The position numbers and the translations under genes are program-made. Positions 26,143 to 34,233 of a DNA stretch of 64,000 nucleotides are shown one piece after another; the stretch's first letter is position 1; the number at the start of each line of letters is the position of its first letter. This DNA comes from TMED14 sp002378565 (GTDB lineage: Bacteria; Bacteroidota; Bacteroidia; Flavobacteriales; Schleiferiaceae). The stretch spans positions 124,001 to 188,000 of the forward strand of contig OX044356.1 of NCBI GenBank assembly GCA_943846715.1, read 5' to 3'. The notes under the pieces were generated by a model that worked only from the letters and a program-made list of their open reading frames with translations, was not told the DNA's origin and did no database searches.

Positions 26143-26646
26143 CTAGTAGCCCAATTGTTTGAGTACGTCTTGGGAATAATCATTGGACTCTCGGGCGTAG
26201 ACGACAGCAATGCCGGACCCCTTGTCAAACATGAAGTCCAATTTTTTTCTCCTGGCCACTTCCACAATGGCAGAAGCCACCATGGCTTGCACAGGCGCCA
26301 CCAATTCCAATCGCTTGGCAAAGAGTTGGCCCTCGGGTCCAAAATAGGCTTGCTGCAGAGCCATCGAGCTGTCTTGCAAGCCGTCGATGTAGCGTTGTCG
26401 TTGTGCAACCATGTCCGTCGTCAACAGCACCTTTTCTGCATTGAGTTGACCTTGGAGAGCAGCCATGTCATCAAGCATGCTGGAAATCTCACCCTCCCAT
26501 TGCTTGGAAAGTCGCTCGAGCTCCACTTGTGCTTCGCGGTATTCAGGCACAGCTTCCAAGATCTGCTGGCTGTCCACATAGCCCAATCGCTGGCTGAAAA
26601 CCAGAGAGGGGAGGATGAAAGTCAACAGAAGAAGGAAGCGTTTCAT
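26143..26646 (-). CDS. OmpH/Skp-like periplasmic chaperone (first copy)
   Basis: The product is 167 residues with a signal peptide (MKRFLLLLTFILPSLVFSQ). Next come the strand RLGYVDSQQILEAVPEY, the coiled-coil arms (about 40-115) and the closing segment LDFMFDKGSGIAVVYARESNDYSQDVL. It sits directly behind bamA (5-base gap) and in front of a paralogue, the tandem seen in many Bacteroidota. The two copies are strongly diverged from each other, so they may have different clients. Confidence 0.92.
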   Translation of the reverse strand: MKRFLLLLTFILPSLVFSQRLGYVDSQQILEAVPEYREAQVELERLSKQWEGEISSMLDDMAALQGQLNAEKVLLTTDMVAQRQRYIDGLQDSSMALQQAYFGPEGQLFAKRLELVAPVQAMVASAIVEVARRKKLDFMFDKGSGIAVVYARESNDYSQDVLKQLGY

Positions 26647-26651
26647 GGTGG

Positions 26652-29123
26652 TCAGAATTGTTGCCCGAGGACAAAATGTGTTTGCCAGCCTGAGGCGCTA
26701 GTTTGGTTAGGCAGGTTGTCAAAGCCATAACCGATGTCCACCCCTAGCAGGCCAAACATGGGCATGAAGATTCGCAGGCCAACGCCAGCTGAACGCTTGA
26801 GCTCAAAGGGTCGGTAATCAATGAAGCTGTCATAGTTGTTGCCAGCTTCCGCAAAGCCAAGCACAAAGATTTGCGCGTTGGGGTTGGGTGAAAGCAGGTA
26901 ACGGAGCTCAGTGGTGAACTTGTTGTAAAGGGCGCCGCCGCTTTCAGGCGTGATGGAGTTGTTCGCATAGCCCCTCAGGGAAATCACCTCACGGCCATCG
27001 AGCACAAAATTTTGCATGCCATCACCACCCAAGTAAAAACGCTCAAAAGGTGGCAAGCCATAATCATCGTTGTAGGAGCCAAGGAAGCCAAACTCACCAT
27101 AGGATTTGATGACAAAATTCTTAGCGATCTGCGCGTAGAAATCACCTGAGAATTTCCATTTGTGGTATTCAATGAAGCTGAATTTTTCTTCATTTGAAAG
27201 CTTGGTGTAGTCCCGACCATCCAACAATGAAACGGGGGGTGTTGCTTCCAAGGAGAAGGAGACACTGGAGCCCTGTGTAGGGAAGATGGGAAAGTCCCGG
27301 TTGTCACGCTTCAGGTTGAGTGTGTAGGCCACCGAGTTGGCCACGCCTTGGGTGAAGGTTGAGCCAGCCAATGGGTAGTTGTTGACATCGAAGCGTCGGT
27401 ACTCTAGGCTGTGGTACAGCGTGAAATAATCATCTGGCCATTTCAAGCGAAGACCTTGACCAAGCACAATGCCAGAGATGTCAATCTTTTGTGCCGTGGA
27501 ATCTGTCTGGCCATTGTAGTTCATCATGTTCTTGTAGGCAGAGAAGGTCACCGAATTGGGCTTTTTCCCGCCTAACCAGGGCTCAGTGAAACTGAAGTTG
27601 TAGGAGGAGTAGTAGGTGCCGTTGGTCTGCGCCCGGATGTTGATGGTCTGGCCATCGCCGGAAGGCAGGGGCCGCCAGGCTGACTTGTCCATGAACTGGC
27701 GTGCAGAGAAGTTGTTGAAGTTCAAACCGGCAGTACCGACCACCATGTTCGCGCCCCAACCACCTTGCAGTTCAAGCTGACTGGTTGACTGCTCCACAAC
27801 CGAGTACTCTAAATCCACGGTGCCAGTCATGGCATTAGGAACAGGTGTGATGTTGATTTGGCGGGGATCAAAGTAGCCCAACTGCCCAAGCTCACGGATG
27901 GTTCGCTGGATGTCAGCCTTGGAAAATAAGTCGCCAGGACGTGTACGGATTTCTCGGTAGATGACGTGGTCATTGGTTCGGTCATTGCCAGTGATGACCA
28001 CCTTTCGAACGCTGGCTTGACGGCCTTCGCGAATGCGAATTTCCAAATCGATGGAGTCATTTTCAATGCGAACCTCGACAGGCATGACATTGCTGAAGAG
28101 GTAGCCATTGTTCAGGTACAATGAGGTGATGTCGCCACCATTGGGGTCGCCGCCAATGTGCTTGGCTAGCGTCTTTGCATCGTAGGTGTCGTTCGCTTCA
28201 ATCTTGAGGATGTTTTCCAAGACTTCAGTGGGGTATTTGCTGTTGCCATAGAAACTGACAGAACGGTAGTGGTAGAGGTTGCCCTCATCGATGGAGAAGG
28301 AGATGACCAACTGCCCCTCTTCGTTGCGGTGGATGCTATCGTTAACAATGCGCGCATCCCGGTAGCCATTTTCATTGTAGAGATCCACAATGAGTCGACG
28401 GTCTTTTGCCAATTCCTCCGTTAGCAATTTGGAGGTCTGAAAGATGGTCCACCAACGGCGTCGGTGCGTGCCGTCCATGACCTTGCGCAATTGTTTTTCG
28501 TCGATGTTATCATTGCCATAAAACAAGATGTCTGCAATGCGAACGCGCTCACCAGTCTGCACGTCAATGCGCATGATAACGGCATTGGCAAAGGTGCTGT
28601 CTTCTTCTGTGGAAATGCTTGCCCATGCATCGGGGAAGCCTTTGTCCACATAGTAGTCCTTGATGATTTGCTCTGAATTGATGCGCAAGTTTTCAGAAAC
28701 TACCATGCCGCGGCTTATTTCCAGCTTTTCTCTCAAATTGTCTTGCTTGCTTTCTTTGATGCCCGTGAAGTAATACTTGCTGAGCTTTGGTAAGGTTTGT
28801 AAACGCAGTTCAAGGAAGACCACATTGCCCGATTGTTGAGTCACCAGGAGCTGAATATCTTGAAAAAGATCTTGATCCCATAGGTTTTTAATGGCCTTGG
28901 CCACTTTATCGGAGGGGAATTGCACCACATCACCCACGTTCAAGCCTGACAGCAAGCCGACCATGGTGGCGTCCAAATGGTCAGCGCCAGTCACTTCAAT
29001 GGCAGCAATTTCGTAGTTCATGCCTGCTGTTATAGCAATGTTGTCATCCAGTTGAATCTGCCCATATGTCAATGGCATCATCAAAAAGAAGCTAAGTAAG
29101 CTGAGTAGATTTCGCGTGTTCAT
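26652..29123 (-). CDS. bamA: Outer-membrane assembly factor BamA
   Basis: BamA inserts beta-barrel proteins into the outer membrane. This 823-residue protein has a signal peptide (to about residue 21), five POTRA domains (about 35-430, recognisable by segments such as GDVVQFPSDKVAKAIKNLW and RTRPGDLFSKADIQ), and a C-terminal barrel that ends in the aromatic FVLGQQF. The barrel lock motif region (GLRIFMPMFGLLGVDIGYGFD) is near the C-terminus. It lies between uppS and ompH in the conserved envelope operon. Confidence 0.95.
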   Translation of the reverse strand: MNTRNLLSLLSFFLMMPLTYGQIQLDDNIAITAGMNYEIAAIEVTGADHLDATMVGLLSGLNVGDVVQFPSDKVAKAIKNLWDQDLFQDIQLLVTQQSGNVVFLELRLQTLPKLSKYYFTGIKESKQDNLREKLEISRGMVVSENLRINSEQIIKDYYVDKGFPDAWASISTEEDSTFANAVIMRIDVQTGERVRIADILFYGNDNIDEKQLRKVMDGTHRRRWWTIFQTSKLLTEELAKDRRLIVDLYNENGYRDARIVNDSIHRNEEGQLVISFSIDEGNLYHYRSVSFYGNSKYPTEVLENILKIEANDTYDAKTLAKHIGGDPNGGDITSLYLNNGYLFSNVMPVEVRIENDSIDLEIRIREGRQASVRKVVITGNDRTNDHVIYREIRTRPGDLFSKADIQRTIRELGQLGYFDPRQINITPVPNAMTGTVDLEYSVVEQSTSQLELQGGWGANMVVGTAGLNFNNFSARQFMDKSAWRPLPSGDGQTINIRAQTNGTYYSSYNFSFTEPWLGGKKPNSVTFSAYKNMMNYNGQTDSTAQKIDISGIVLGQGLRLKWPDDYFTLYHSLEYRRFDVNNYPLAGSTFTQGVANSVAYTLNLKRDNRDFPIFPTQGSSVSFSLEATPPVSLLDGRDYTKLSNEEKFSFIEYHKWKFSGDFYAQIAKNFVIKSYGEFGFLGSYNDDYGLPPFERFYLGGDGMQNFVLDGREVISLRGYANNSITPESGGALYNKFTTELRYLLSPNPNAQIFVLGFAEAGNNYDSFIDYRPFELKRSAGVGLRIFMPMFGLLGVDIGYGFDNLPNQTSASGWQTHFVLGQQF

Positions 29124-29130
29124 GTATGTC

Positions 29131-29850
29131 TTACTTCAGTTGTTCACTGGTCTTTCCTATGCGGCGTTCACGGCCCTGAAATTGGGCAATGGCCTGTTCG
29201 AGATGTTCCTTAGAAAAATCAGGCCAAAGTACATTGAGGAACACCAATTCTGCATAAGAAATTTGCCAAAGTAGAAAATTGGAGATGCGCTGCTCTCCTG
29301 AGGTGCGGATAACCAAGTCAGGATCCGGCATCTCAGCTGTGTGCAATGCCCCAGATATGGCTGCCTGGTCGATGTCTTCAGGCTTCAATTCGCCATTGGC
29401 GACTTGAAGGGCCAAGGATTGCATTGCTTGGGTGATTTCCTGCCGGCTGCCATAGCTCAAGGCCAATGTGAGAACCATGTGGTCATTACCAGCGGTTGCG
29501 TTCATGACTTCTTGGAGCTCATCCTGGCAATCCTTAGGCAAAGCAGATAGATTGCCGATAGCATTCAGCCGAATGTTCTTCTCCATGAGGGTTTTCAGTT
29601 CCTTTTTGATGCTTTTCACCAAGATGCGCATCAAGGCATTGACTTCTGCCTGAGGGCGGCTCCAGTTTTCTGAACTGAAGGCATAGACAGTTAGGTGTTT
29701 GATGCCCAACTCTGCTGCGCCAGTGGCGGCGGCCTTGAGTGCCAATACACCGCGCTCATGCCCTTTGATTCGGGTAAAAAAGCCATGTTGCTTAGCCCAT
29801 CGGCCGTTACCATCCATGATGATGGCAATGTGTTCAGGTAGGTTATTCAT
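29131..29850 (-). CDS. uppS: Undecaprenyl diphosphate synthase
   Basis: UppS makes the C55 lipid carrier for peptidoglycan and glycan export. The signature IAIIMDGNGRWAKQ with the catalytic Asp, and SSENWSRPQAEV and PDLVIRTSGEQRISNFLLWQ further on, are diagnostic. I place the start at 29850, where the ATG overlaps the stop of the upstream gene (ATGA). This gives 239 residues; an alternative ATG at 29871 would add seven residues. Confidence 0.95.
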   Translation of the reverse strand: MNNLPEHIAIIMDGNGRWAKQHGFFTRIKGHERGVLALKAAATGAAELGIKHLTVYAFSSENWSRPQAEVNALMRILVKSIKKELKTLMEKNIRLNAIGNLSALPKDCQDELQEVMNATAGNDHMVLTLALSYGSRQEITQAMQSLALQVANGELKPEDIDQAAISGALHTAEMPDPDLVIRTSGEQRISNFLLWQISYAELVFLNVLWPDFSKEHLEQAIAQFQGRERRIGKTSEQLK

Positions 29851-30677
29851 CGGTGCAGAAAGGTATGACATCGTTCCAAGAATGGTTCCAAAACCACGCC
29901 AATGCCTACATGACCTTCAAAGAACATGTCTTGGTTGTTGGCATTGCCCCGTGGGTAACCAATCTGGCTGCTATGGTTGCCGCCTGGATCTGAAAAATAG
30001 GCTGCAGTTTCACCGCGCAATTGCCCTAAAGCAATCGCATCCACATAGTTGCCAGAGGCGTCATCCAGGTAATCGGAACTCACAGTGGTCCATGTGGCTT
30101 CAGTGAAAAGCACCAACCAGCCATCGAATTGAAACCGCCAGCCAAGGGTGAAGGGGTTGGTCCACACCCGCAAGCTGTACATCGGCTCACCAGATAGCGA
30201 TGTGCCCTGGCCTTCTGTGCCAAGGGGCTGCAATCGATGCATGCTGCCTTGGTACTCAGCCATGGGGTCATGGGACATGACACCTTTGCCAATGCTTAAG
30301 TAGGGGCTGTGTTGAAAATCCCTTGCAGGCACATTCAAGGGCAAAAAACTGACCTCCAATGACAGGCTGCCTGTCTGGAAAGGGTTGATAACGGCAAGCC
30401 CTCGTTGCTGCCTCAGGGCAATGCTGCTTTGCGCATCATTGGCCTCGATTTGACCTTCCCCATATCGCGCCTTGACAGCGTAGTGTTCTGCAAACTGCAA
30501 GCGGTAGCCAAACTGCCAGTTCATGGTGCTTGACGGGCTGAAGCCCATGCCAACGTCACCGGCAAAGGCGGTCCCCCCTGCGCCAACAGTCCATTCATGG
30601 GACAGTTGTGCATGAGATGGGTTGCTGGCCAGCATGGCCATGCAACAAGTTATACCAAGGGAAAAGATCCGGCTCAT
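29847..30677 (-). CDS. PorG-like (DUF6089) outer-membrane protein of the type IX secretion system
   Basis: This 276-residue protein has a signal peptide (MSRIFSLGITCCMAMLASNPSHAQ). Alternating strands (WTVGAGGTAFAGDVG, QFGYRLQFAEHYAVKARYG) suggest a small beta-barrel of the DUF6089 family. The family member PorG is an outer-membrane component of T9SS associated with the PorK/PorN ring. The gene order nadK, this gene, uppS, bamA matches the known Bacteroidota neighbourhood. The start at 30677 is supported by a -7 element TATCTTTG at 30696-30703 (minus strand); the upstream in-frame ATG at 30743 is inside nadK. Assignment to PorG is by family pattern and synteny. Confidence 0.78.
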   Translation of the reverse strand: MSRIFSLGITCCMAMLASNPSHAQLSHEWTVGAGGTAFAGDVGMGFSPSSTMNWQFGYRLQFAEHYAVKARYGEGQIEANDAQSSIALRQQRGLAVINPFQTGSLSLEVSFLPLNVPARDFQHSPYLSIGKGVMSHDPMAEYQGSMHRLQPLGTEGQGTSLSGEPMYSLRVWTNPFTLGWRFQFDGWLVLFTEATWTTVSSDYLDDASGNYVDAIALGQLRGETAAYFSDPGGNHSSQIGYPRGNANNQDMFFEGHVGIGVVLEPFLERCHTFLHR

Positions 30678-30695
30678 CGATGCGATATCAGCGGG

Positions 30696-30703
30696 CAAAG
30701 ATA
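30696..30703 (-). promoter_or_regulatory. -7 promoter element before the porG-like gene
   Basis: TATCTTTG on the minus strand matches the TAnnTTTG consensus and lies 18 bases upstream of the ATG at 30677. It would let porG-uppS-bamA-ompH-murI be transcribed separately from nadK. No clear -33 box is seen. Confidence 0.45.
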
Positions 30704-30718
30704 GGAATTGAAAGGGGG

Positions 30719-31606
30719 TCAGTTTCTTCGGTCTAAGCCCCATAATAGCTTATTCCGTAGAGTCGTGGCAAAGTTGGAGTCTTCCATCCGAACCAATTGA
30801 AATTGGAAATCTGCCTTTTTCAAGGTGAGTTCCACTTCGCAGTCCAGGGTGAAGACCCTTGAATCCAGGGATGCTAGGAATTGCCCTTCCCGAGCATCCA
30901 CCTTCAACGTCAGCGTGTCACTGTTTGGAATAACGAGTGGACGTACCGTTAAATTGTGTGGCGCAATGGGGGTGATGATGAAATTGTCAGAACCCGGCAT
31001 CAAAATGGGGCCGCCACAGCTCAAATTGTAACCGGTGGACCCTGTGGGTGTGGAGATAATCAAGCCATCCGCCCAGTAGGTATTCAGAAATTGCCCGTTC
31101 ACATACACGTGAATGGAAATCATGCTTGTGGTGCCCTTGCGGCTCACAGTGAGTTCATTCAAAGCGAAATTGGGCTGAATGGTTTGCGAACCGCCTTCTG
31201 GGGATACCTCCATGCAATAGCGGGGATCCAGGGTGTACTGCCCTTTCAGAACCTGTCGGATGGCATCGGACGCCTCATCTCGGGCGATGTTGGCGAGAAA
31301 GCCTAAACGGCCCGTATTCAGGCCAATGATAGGTACATCCGTGCGCTCAACCAAGGTTGTTGCGTCAAGCAATGTGCCGTCGCCGCCAATGCTGATTAGG
31401 AAGTCGGGGGACTTGTCTGAGAAGTCTTTTTCATCATGGAATGTGTCGTGATCGATGGCAAGACCCCAACGCTCATTCAATTGCTTTTGCAAGCGATCAT
31501 GCATCAGGATCTTTGCCCCTTCTTCTTTGAGGGTTTCGAGTGCACGTTCCACAAAAGGTCTTGCCTCATCGGGAATGCGTTTGCCAAATAATGCGACTGT
31601 TGCCAT
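30719..31606 (-). CDS. nadK: NAD kinase
   Basis: NadK phosphorylates NAD to NADP. The 295-residue protein has the catalytic GGDGT motif (SIGGDGTLLDAT, about residue 72), NTGRLGFLA, and the glycine-rich TPTGSTGYNLSCGGPIL segment around residue 185. AACCTTTG on the minus strand at 31611-31618 ends four bases before the ATG and resembles the -7 element, although it lacks the leading T-A at the usual spacing. The gene is three bases downstream of the CBS gene. Confidence 0.95.
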   Translation of the reverse strand: MATVALFGKRIPDEARPFVERALETLKEEGAKILMHDRLQKQLNERWGLAIDHDTFHDEKDFSDKSPDFLISIGGDGTLLDATTLVERTDVPIIGLNTGRLGFLANIARDEASDAIRQVLKGQYTLDPRYCMEVSPEGGSQTIQPNFALNELTVSRKGTTSMISIHVYVNGQFLNTYWADGLIISTPTGSTGYNLSCGGPILMPGSDNFIITPIAPHNLTVRPLVIPNSDTLTLKVDAREGQFLASLDSRVFTLDCEVELTLKKADFQFQLVRMEDSNFATTLRNKLLWGLDRRN

Positions 31607-31609
31607 GGG

Positions 31610-32107
31610 TCAAAGGTTAATAAAATGCATCAAATGGGCCAAATTATCTTCAGCGTCACCATGGGACCCACCTTTTGGGGCATAGCCACTCACAGTGTAA
31701 CCCAGTCGCTGCAATGTGTTCACGGCGGATGAAGGATCCTTCAAATCCAGCCGAATCACCGTCAAGAATTGCTGATTATCCATGTGGAAATCGGTGGCAT
31801 GAGCTACCACCCTGTAGCCTTCTGCCTCCAAGGCAAGCATGGCGTCGCCGTCAAAGGTCTTGTCAGATTGGAACCAAATAGAACAGCCAGGTAAGTTGAA
31901 TGACCAGATGCCCCCAATCCAAAGGGCTAAGTCTTTTGCCTGCAGCACCCCAAGGCGATCTTCGCCATCAACAATCAATAAAGCTGTGCTTTTGGCTTTT
32001 GACATCACGGCTAGCGCATCCATGGGGTGTTGGTCAACAGGGAAGCTAACCAAGCCCTTGGATGCCTCATCAATTGGATGCAGTTGAATGCCAAATACCC
32101 ATGTCAT
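31610..32107 (-). CDS. CBS-domain protein of the nadK-pdxJ neighbourhood
   Basis: This small soluble protein of 165 residues has an N-terminal region that fits a CBS domain (SFPVDQHPMDALAVMSKAKSTALLIVD, DRLGVLQAKDL). The second half, with VIRLDLKDPSSAVNTLQRLGYTV, looks like an ACT- or ferredoxin-like fold. Such genes are commonly found between pdxJ and nadK in Bacteroidota, but their role is not established; nucleotide or cofactor sensing is a guess. The promoter TATGTTTG (minus strand, 32112-32119) ends four bases before the ATG. Confidence 0.72.
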   Translation of the reverse strand: MTWVFGIQLHPIDEASKGLVSFPVDQHPMDALAVMSKAKSTALLIVDGEDRLGVLQAKDLALWIGGIWSFNLPGCSIWFQSDKTFDGDAMLALEAEGYRVVAHATDFHMDNQQFLTVIRLDLKDPSSAVNTLQRLGYTVSGYAPKGGSHGDAEDNLAHLMHFINL

Positions 32108-32111
32108 GAGT

Positions 32112-32119
32112 CAAACATA
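32112..32119 (-). promoter_or_regulatory. Leaderless-type promoter of the CBS-nadK-porG-bamA operon
   Basis: TATGTTTG on the minus strand fits TAnnTTTG and is separated from the ATG at 32107 by four bases (ACTC). It is the first promoter of the long minus-strand envelope operon. Confidence 0.55.
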
Positions 32120-32180
32120 GTGCAAGCATGCGGCAATTGGTGTTTCATTTCAGAACTTGCTAGTCCATAACAAATGCTCC

Positions 32181-32954
32181 ATGCCCTCGTCCATAGACCC
32201 CTATAGTCCCTTGTCTGCACCCACCAAATTGAGTGTAAACATCAACAAAATTGCCACTTTGCGCAATGCCCGGGGTCATCAAATCCCTGATTTGCTTCTG
32301 GCAGCTAAGCGTTGTCAGTCCTATGGTGCGCAGGCTATCACAGTCCATCCCAGGCCGGATGAGCGACACATTCGCTACCAGGATGCCAGGGATTTACGGG
32401 CCGTGGTGCATCAGGAATACAACATTGAGGGGTACCCCAGCAAGAACTTCATCCAATTGGTGCTTGAATGCCAACCAGAGCAGGTTACCCTGGTCCCCGA
32501 TGGTCCCGATGTTTTGACCAGTGATGCAGGATGGGACTGCCTTGCCAATGAGACCTTGCTCACAGAGGCCATTGCAGCTTTCAGGGCAGCCAATATCCGT
32601 GTATCCCTGTTCATGGACTGTGACGCCACTCAAATCCAGGCTGCTGCCGCCTTAGGCGCAGATCGCATTGAGCTGTACACAGAAAGCTATGCAAGAACCT
32701 ACGTTACGGACCCTGAAAAGGCCGTTTTGCCCTTTGTTGAAGCTGGAATACTGGCCAACCAGTTGGGTTTGGGTTTGAATGCAGGCCATGATTTGGATAG
32801 TGAAAACCTGGCCTATTTCGTGGAAAAGGTTCCCCACCTTTTGGAGGTCAGCATTGGCCATGCCCTGATCTCAGACGCCTTGTACCTTGGCTTGGAGAAC
32901 GCCATCCAGCGCTACCGGTACCAATGTGAAATCGGATGGAACCGCCAGTCATGA
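32181..32954 (+). CDS. pdxJ: Pyridoxine 5'-phosphate synthase
   Basis: PdxJ condenses 1-deoxyxylulose-5-phosphate with aminoacetone phosphate to give pyridoxine 5'-phosphate (vitamin B6). Signatures of the TIM-barrel enzyme are KLSVNINKIATLRNARG, AITVHPRPDERHIRYQD, VTLVPDGPD and IELYTESYA. The 257-residue length fits the family. The ATG at 32181 is the first plausible start; the open frame extends upstream only through a TTG. The stop overlaps the next gene by four bases. Confidence 0.94.
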   Translation: MPSSIDPYSPLSAPTKLSVNINKIATLRNARGHQIPDLLLAAKRCQSYGAQAITVHPRPDERHIRYQDARDLRAVVHQEYNIEGYPSKNFIQLVLECQPEQVTLVPDGPDVLTSDAGWDCLANETLLTEAIAAFRAANIRVSLFMDCDATQIQAAAALGADRIELYTESYARTYVTDPEKAVLPFVEAGILANQLGLGLNAGHDLDSENLAYFVEKVPHLLEVSIGHALISDALYLGLENAIQRYRYQCEIGWNRQS

Positions 32955-33742
32955 GTCATGTCACGCTGCACGCAAAGGTGATGCCCTCCACCATTGATAC
33001 AGGCAAGCCCCTTGTAATCCTTCATGGGTTGTTTGGCATGGGTGACAATTGGGGAAGCCATGCCAGACATTGGGCATCAAAGGGCATGCATGTGCATTTG
33101 CTAGACATGAGAAACCATGGGAGGTCAGCGCATGTCCCCATACACACCTATGAAGCCATGTCAGAGGATGTGCGCCAATACCTCTTGACCCATTTCCCCC
33201 AGCAATCTGTGACCCTGTTAGGTCATAGCATGGGTGGCAAAGTGGCCATGCACCTAGCTTGCCACCACCCTGAGTTGGTGGAAAAGTTATTGGTGGCAGA
33301 TATTGGGCCTAAGGCCTACCCACCCCATCACAAGGAGGTGATTGAGGCCATGCATGCATTGGACCTCTCGTCCATTCAAAGCCGCATGGAGGCAGATCGC
33401 GCCATGGAAAAGCATCTCCCCAGCCGATCACTCAGGCAGTTTTTGTTGAAGAACCTGACTTGGAAACAGGACAAGCAATTGGGCTGGAAATTTAACCTGC
33501 CCATCCTCAGTTCGCAAATTCAACGCATTGGGACTGCATTGGATCCCATAGCTATCTACCATGGCGCAACCTTGTTTGTCAGAGGCCTGGCCAGCGGTTA
33601 CATCCTTGATGAGGATATTCCAGACATCCTCACCCACTTCCCCTTGGCACAACTGGAGTCCATTGAAGGTGCAGGGCATTGGCTGCACGCAGAAAAGCCT
33701 GAGGCTTTTCGTGAGGCCGTGGAGTCATTCATTTGTGACTAA
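32951..33742 (+). CDS. Alpha/beta-hydrolase (YbfF-like esterase)
   Basis: This 263-residue cytoplasmic hydrolase has an oxyanion segment LHGLFGMGDNW, the nucleophile elbow GHSMGGK (Ser near residue 98), DMRNHGRS, and the catalytic His in GAGHWLHAEKP. The arrangement is that of the YbfF/ABHD11 group of esterases. The ATG at 32951 overlaps the pdxJ stop (ATGA), and an in-frame ATG at 32936 is also possible. The substrate is unknown. A terminator follows at 33776-33803. Confidence 0.85.
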   Translation: MSHVTLHAKVMPSTIDTGKPLVILHGLFGMGDNWGSHARHWASKGMHVHLLDMRNHGRSAHVPIHTYEAMSEDVRQYLLTHFPQQSVTLLGHSMGGKVAMHLACHHPELVEKLLVADIGPKAYPPHHKEVIEAMHALDLSSIQSRMEADRAMEKHLPSRSLRQFLLKNLTWKQDKQLGWKFNLPILSSQIQRIGTALDPIAIYHGATLFVRGLASGYILDEDIPDILTHFPLAQLESIEGAGHWLHAEKPEAFREAVESFICD

Positions 33743-33775
33743 ACCCCTTCCCCTCATCCGTCAAGGGTTAAATCA

Positions 33776-33803
33776 AAAAACCCCGCCATTTGGCAGGGTT
33801 TGT
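33776..33803. terminator. Bidirectional terminator between the hydrolase and the T9SS mini-protein
   Basis: AAACCCC-GCC and GGC-A-GGGTTT form a stem across 33778-33801 with an ATTT loop. Read on the minus strand the stem is followed by six T residues, which ends the converging minus-strand operon; on the plus strand the T-richness is weaker. Confidence 0.75.
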
Positions 33804-33825
33804 ATGTTTTTAAAGGATGACGACC

Positions 33826-34206
33826 TTACCGGTAAAGGGTCACTGAGCCCTTGTCTTCCAATCGGGTGGCATTGATGCCATCAGGATCCAAGTAGTTCGC
33901 AACCAAGTGCCAGATGTACACTCCGTCCTTGACCATGCGGCCATTGTACTTGCCATCCCATGCTTTGGTGGTTTCAATGCTTTCAAAGACCATGCGGCCA
34001 TAGCGATCGTAAACACTGAGGTGGAAGTCCACGGGGTCGCAAGCAGAAGACACCAACACACGGAATTCGTCATTGGTGAAATCCCCGTTAGGGGTGAAGG
34101 CGTTGGGGGCAAAAATGCCACAAGGCTCATCAGGGTTTGGGTTGGTCTGAGCTGCAGCACTGAGGCTAAAAACAGCAAGACCAATGGCTATGATATACTG
34201 ACGCAT
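33826..34206 (-). CDS. Minimal secreted protein: signal peptide plus T9SS type-B (gliding-motility CTD) domain only
   Basis: This 126-residue protein has a signal peptide (MRQYIIAIGLAVFSLSAAAQT). Nearly all of the mature part is the gliding-motility-associated C-terminal domain (FAPNAFTPNGDFTNDEF...YDRYGRMVFES...WDGKYNGRMVKDGVYIW). This domain normally sits at the end of large type-B T9SS cargo and depends on SprF/PorP-like partners; here there is no cargo. It may be a stand-alone surface subunit, or the surviving tail of a larger protein. It has its own promoter, TACATTTG (minus strand, 34211-34218), ending four bases before the ATG, and a good terminator, which argues for an intact gene. 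Confidence 0.85.
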   Translation of the reverse strand: MRQYIIAIGLAVFSLSAAAQTNPNPDEPCGIFAPNAFTPNGDFTNDEFRVLVSSACDPVDFHLSVYDRYGRMVFESIETTKAWDGKYNGRMVKDGVYIWHLVANYLDPDGINATRLEDKGSVTLYR

Positions 34207-34210
34207 GAGT

Positions 34211-34218
34211 CAAATGTA
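34211..34218 (-). promoter_or_regulatory. Leaderless-type promoter of the minimal T9SS protein
   Basis: TACATTTG on the minus strand fits TAnnTTTG and ends four bases (ACTC) before the ATG at 34206, lying between the AsmA-like gene and the mini-protein. Confidence 0.5.
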
Positions 34219-34233
34219 AGGTATATCCAGACG

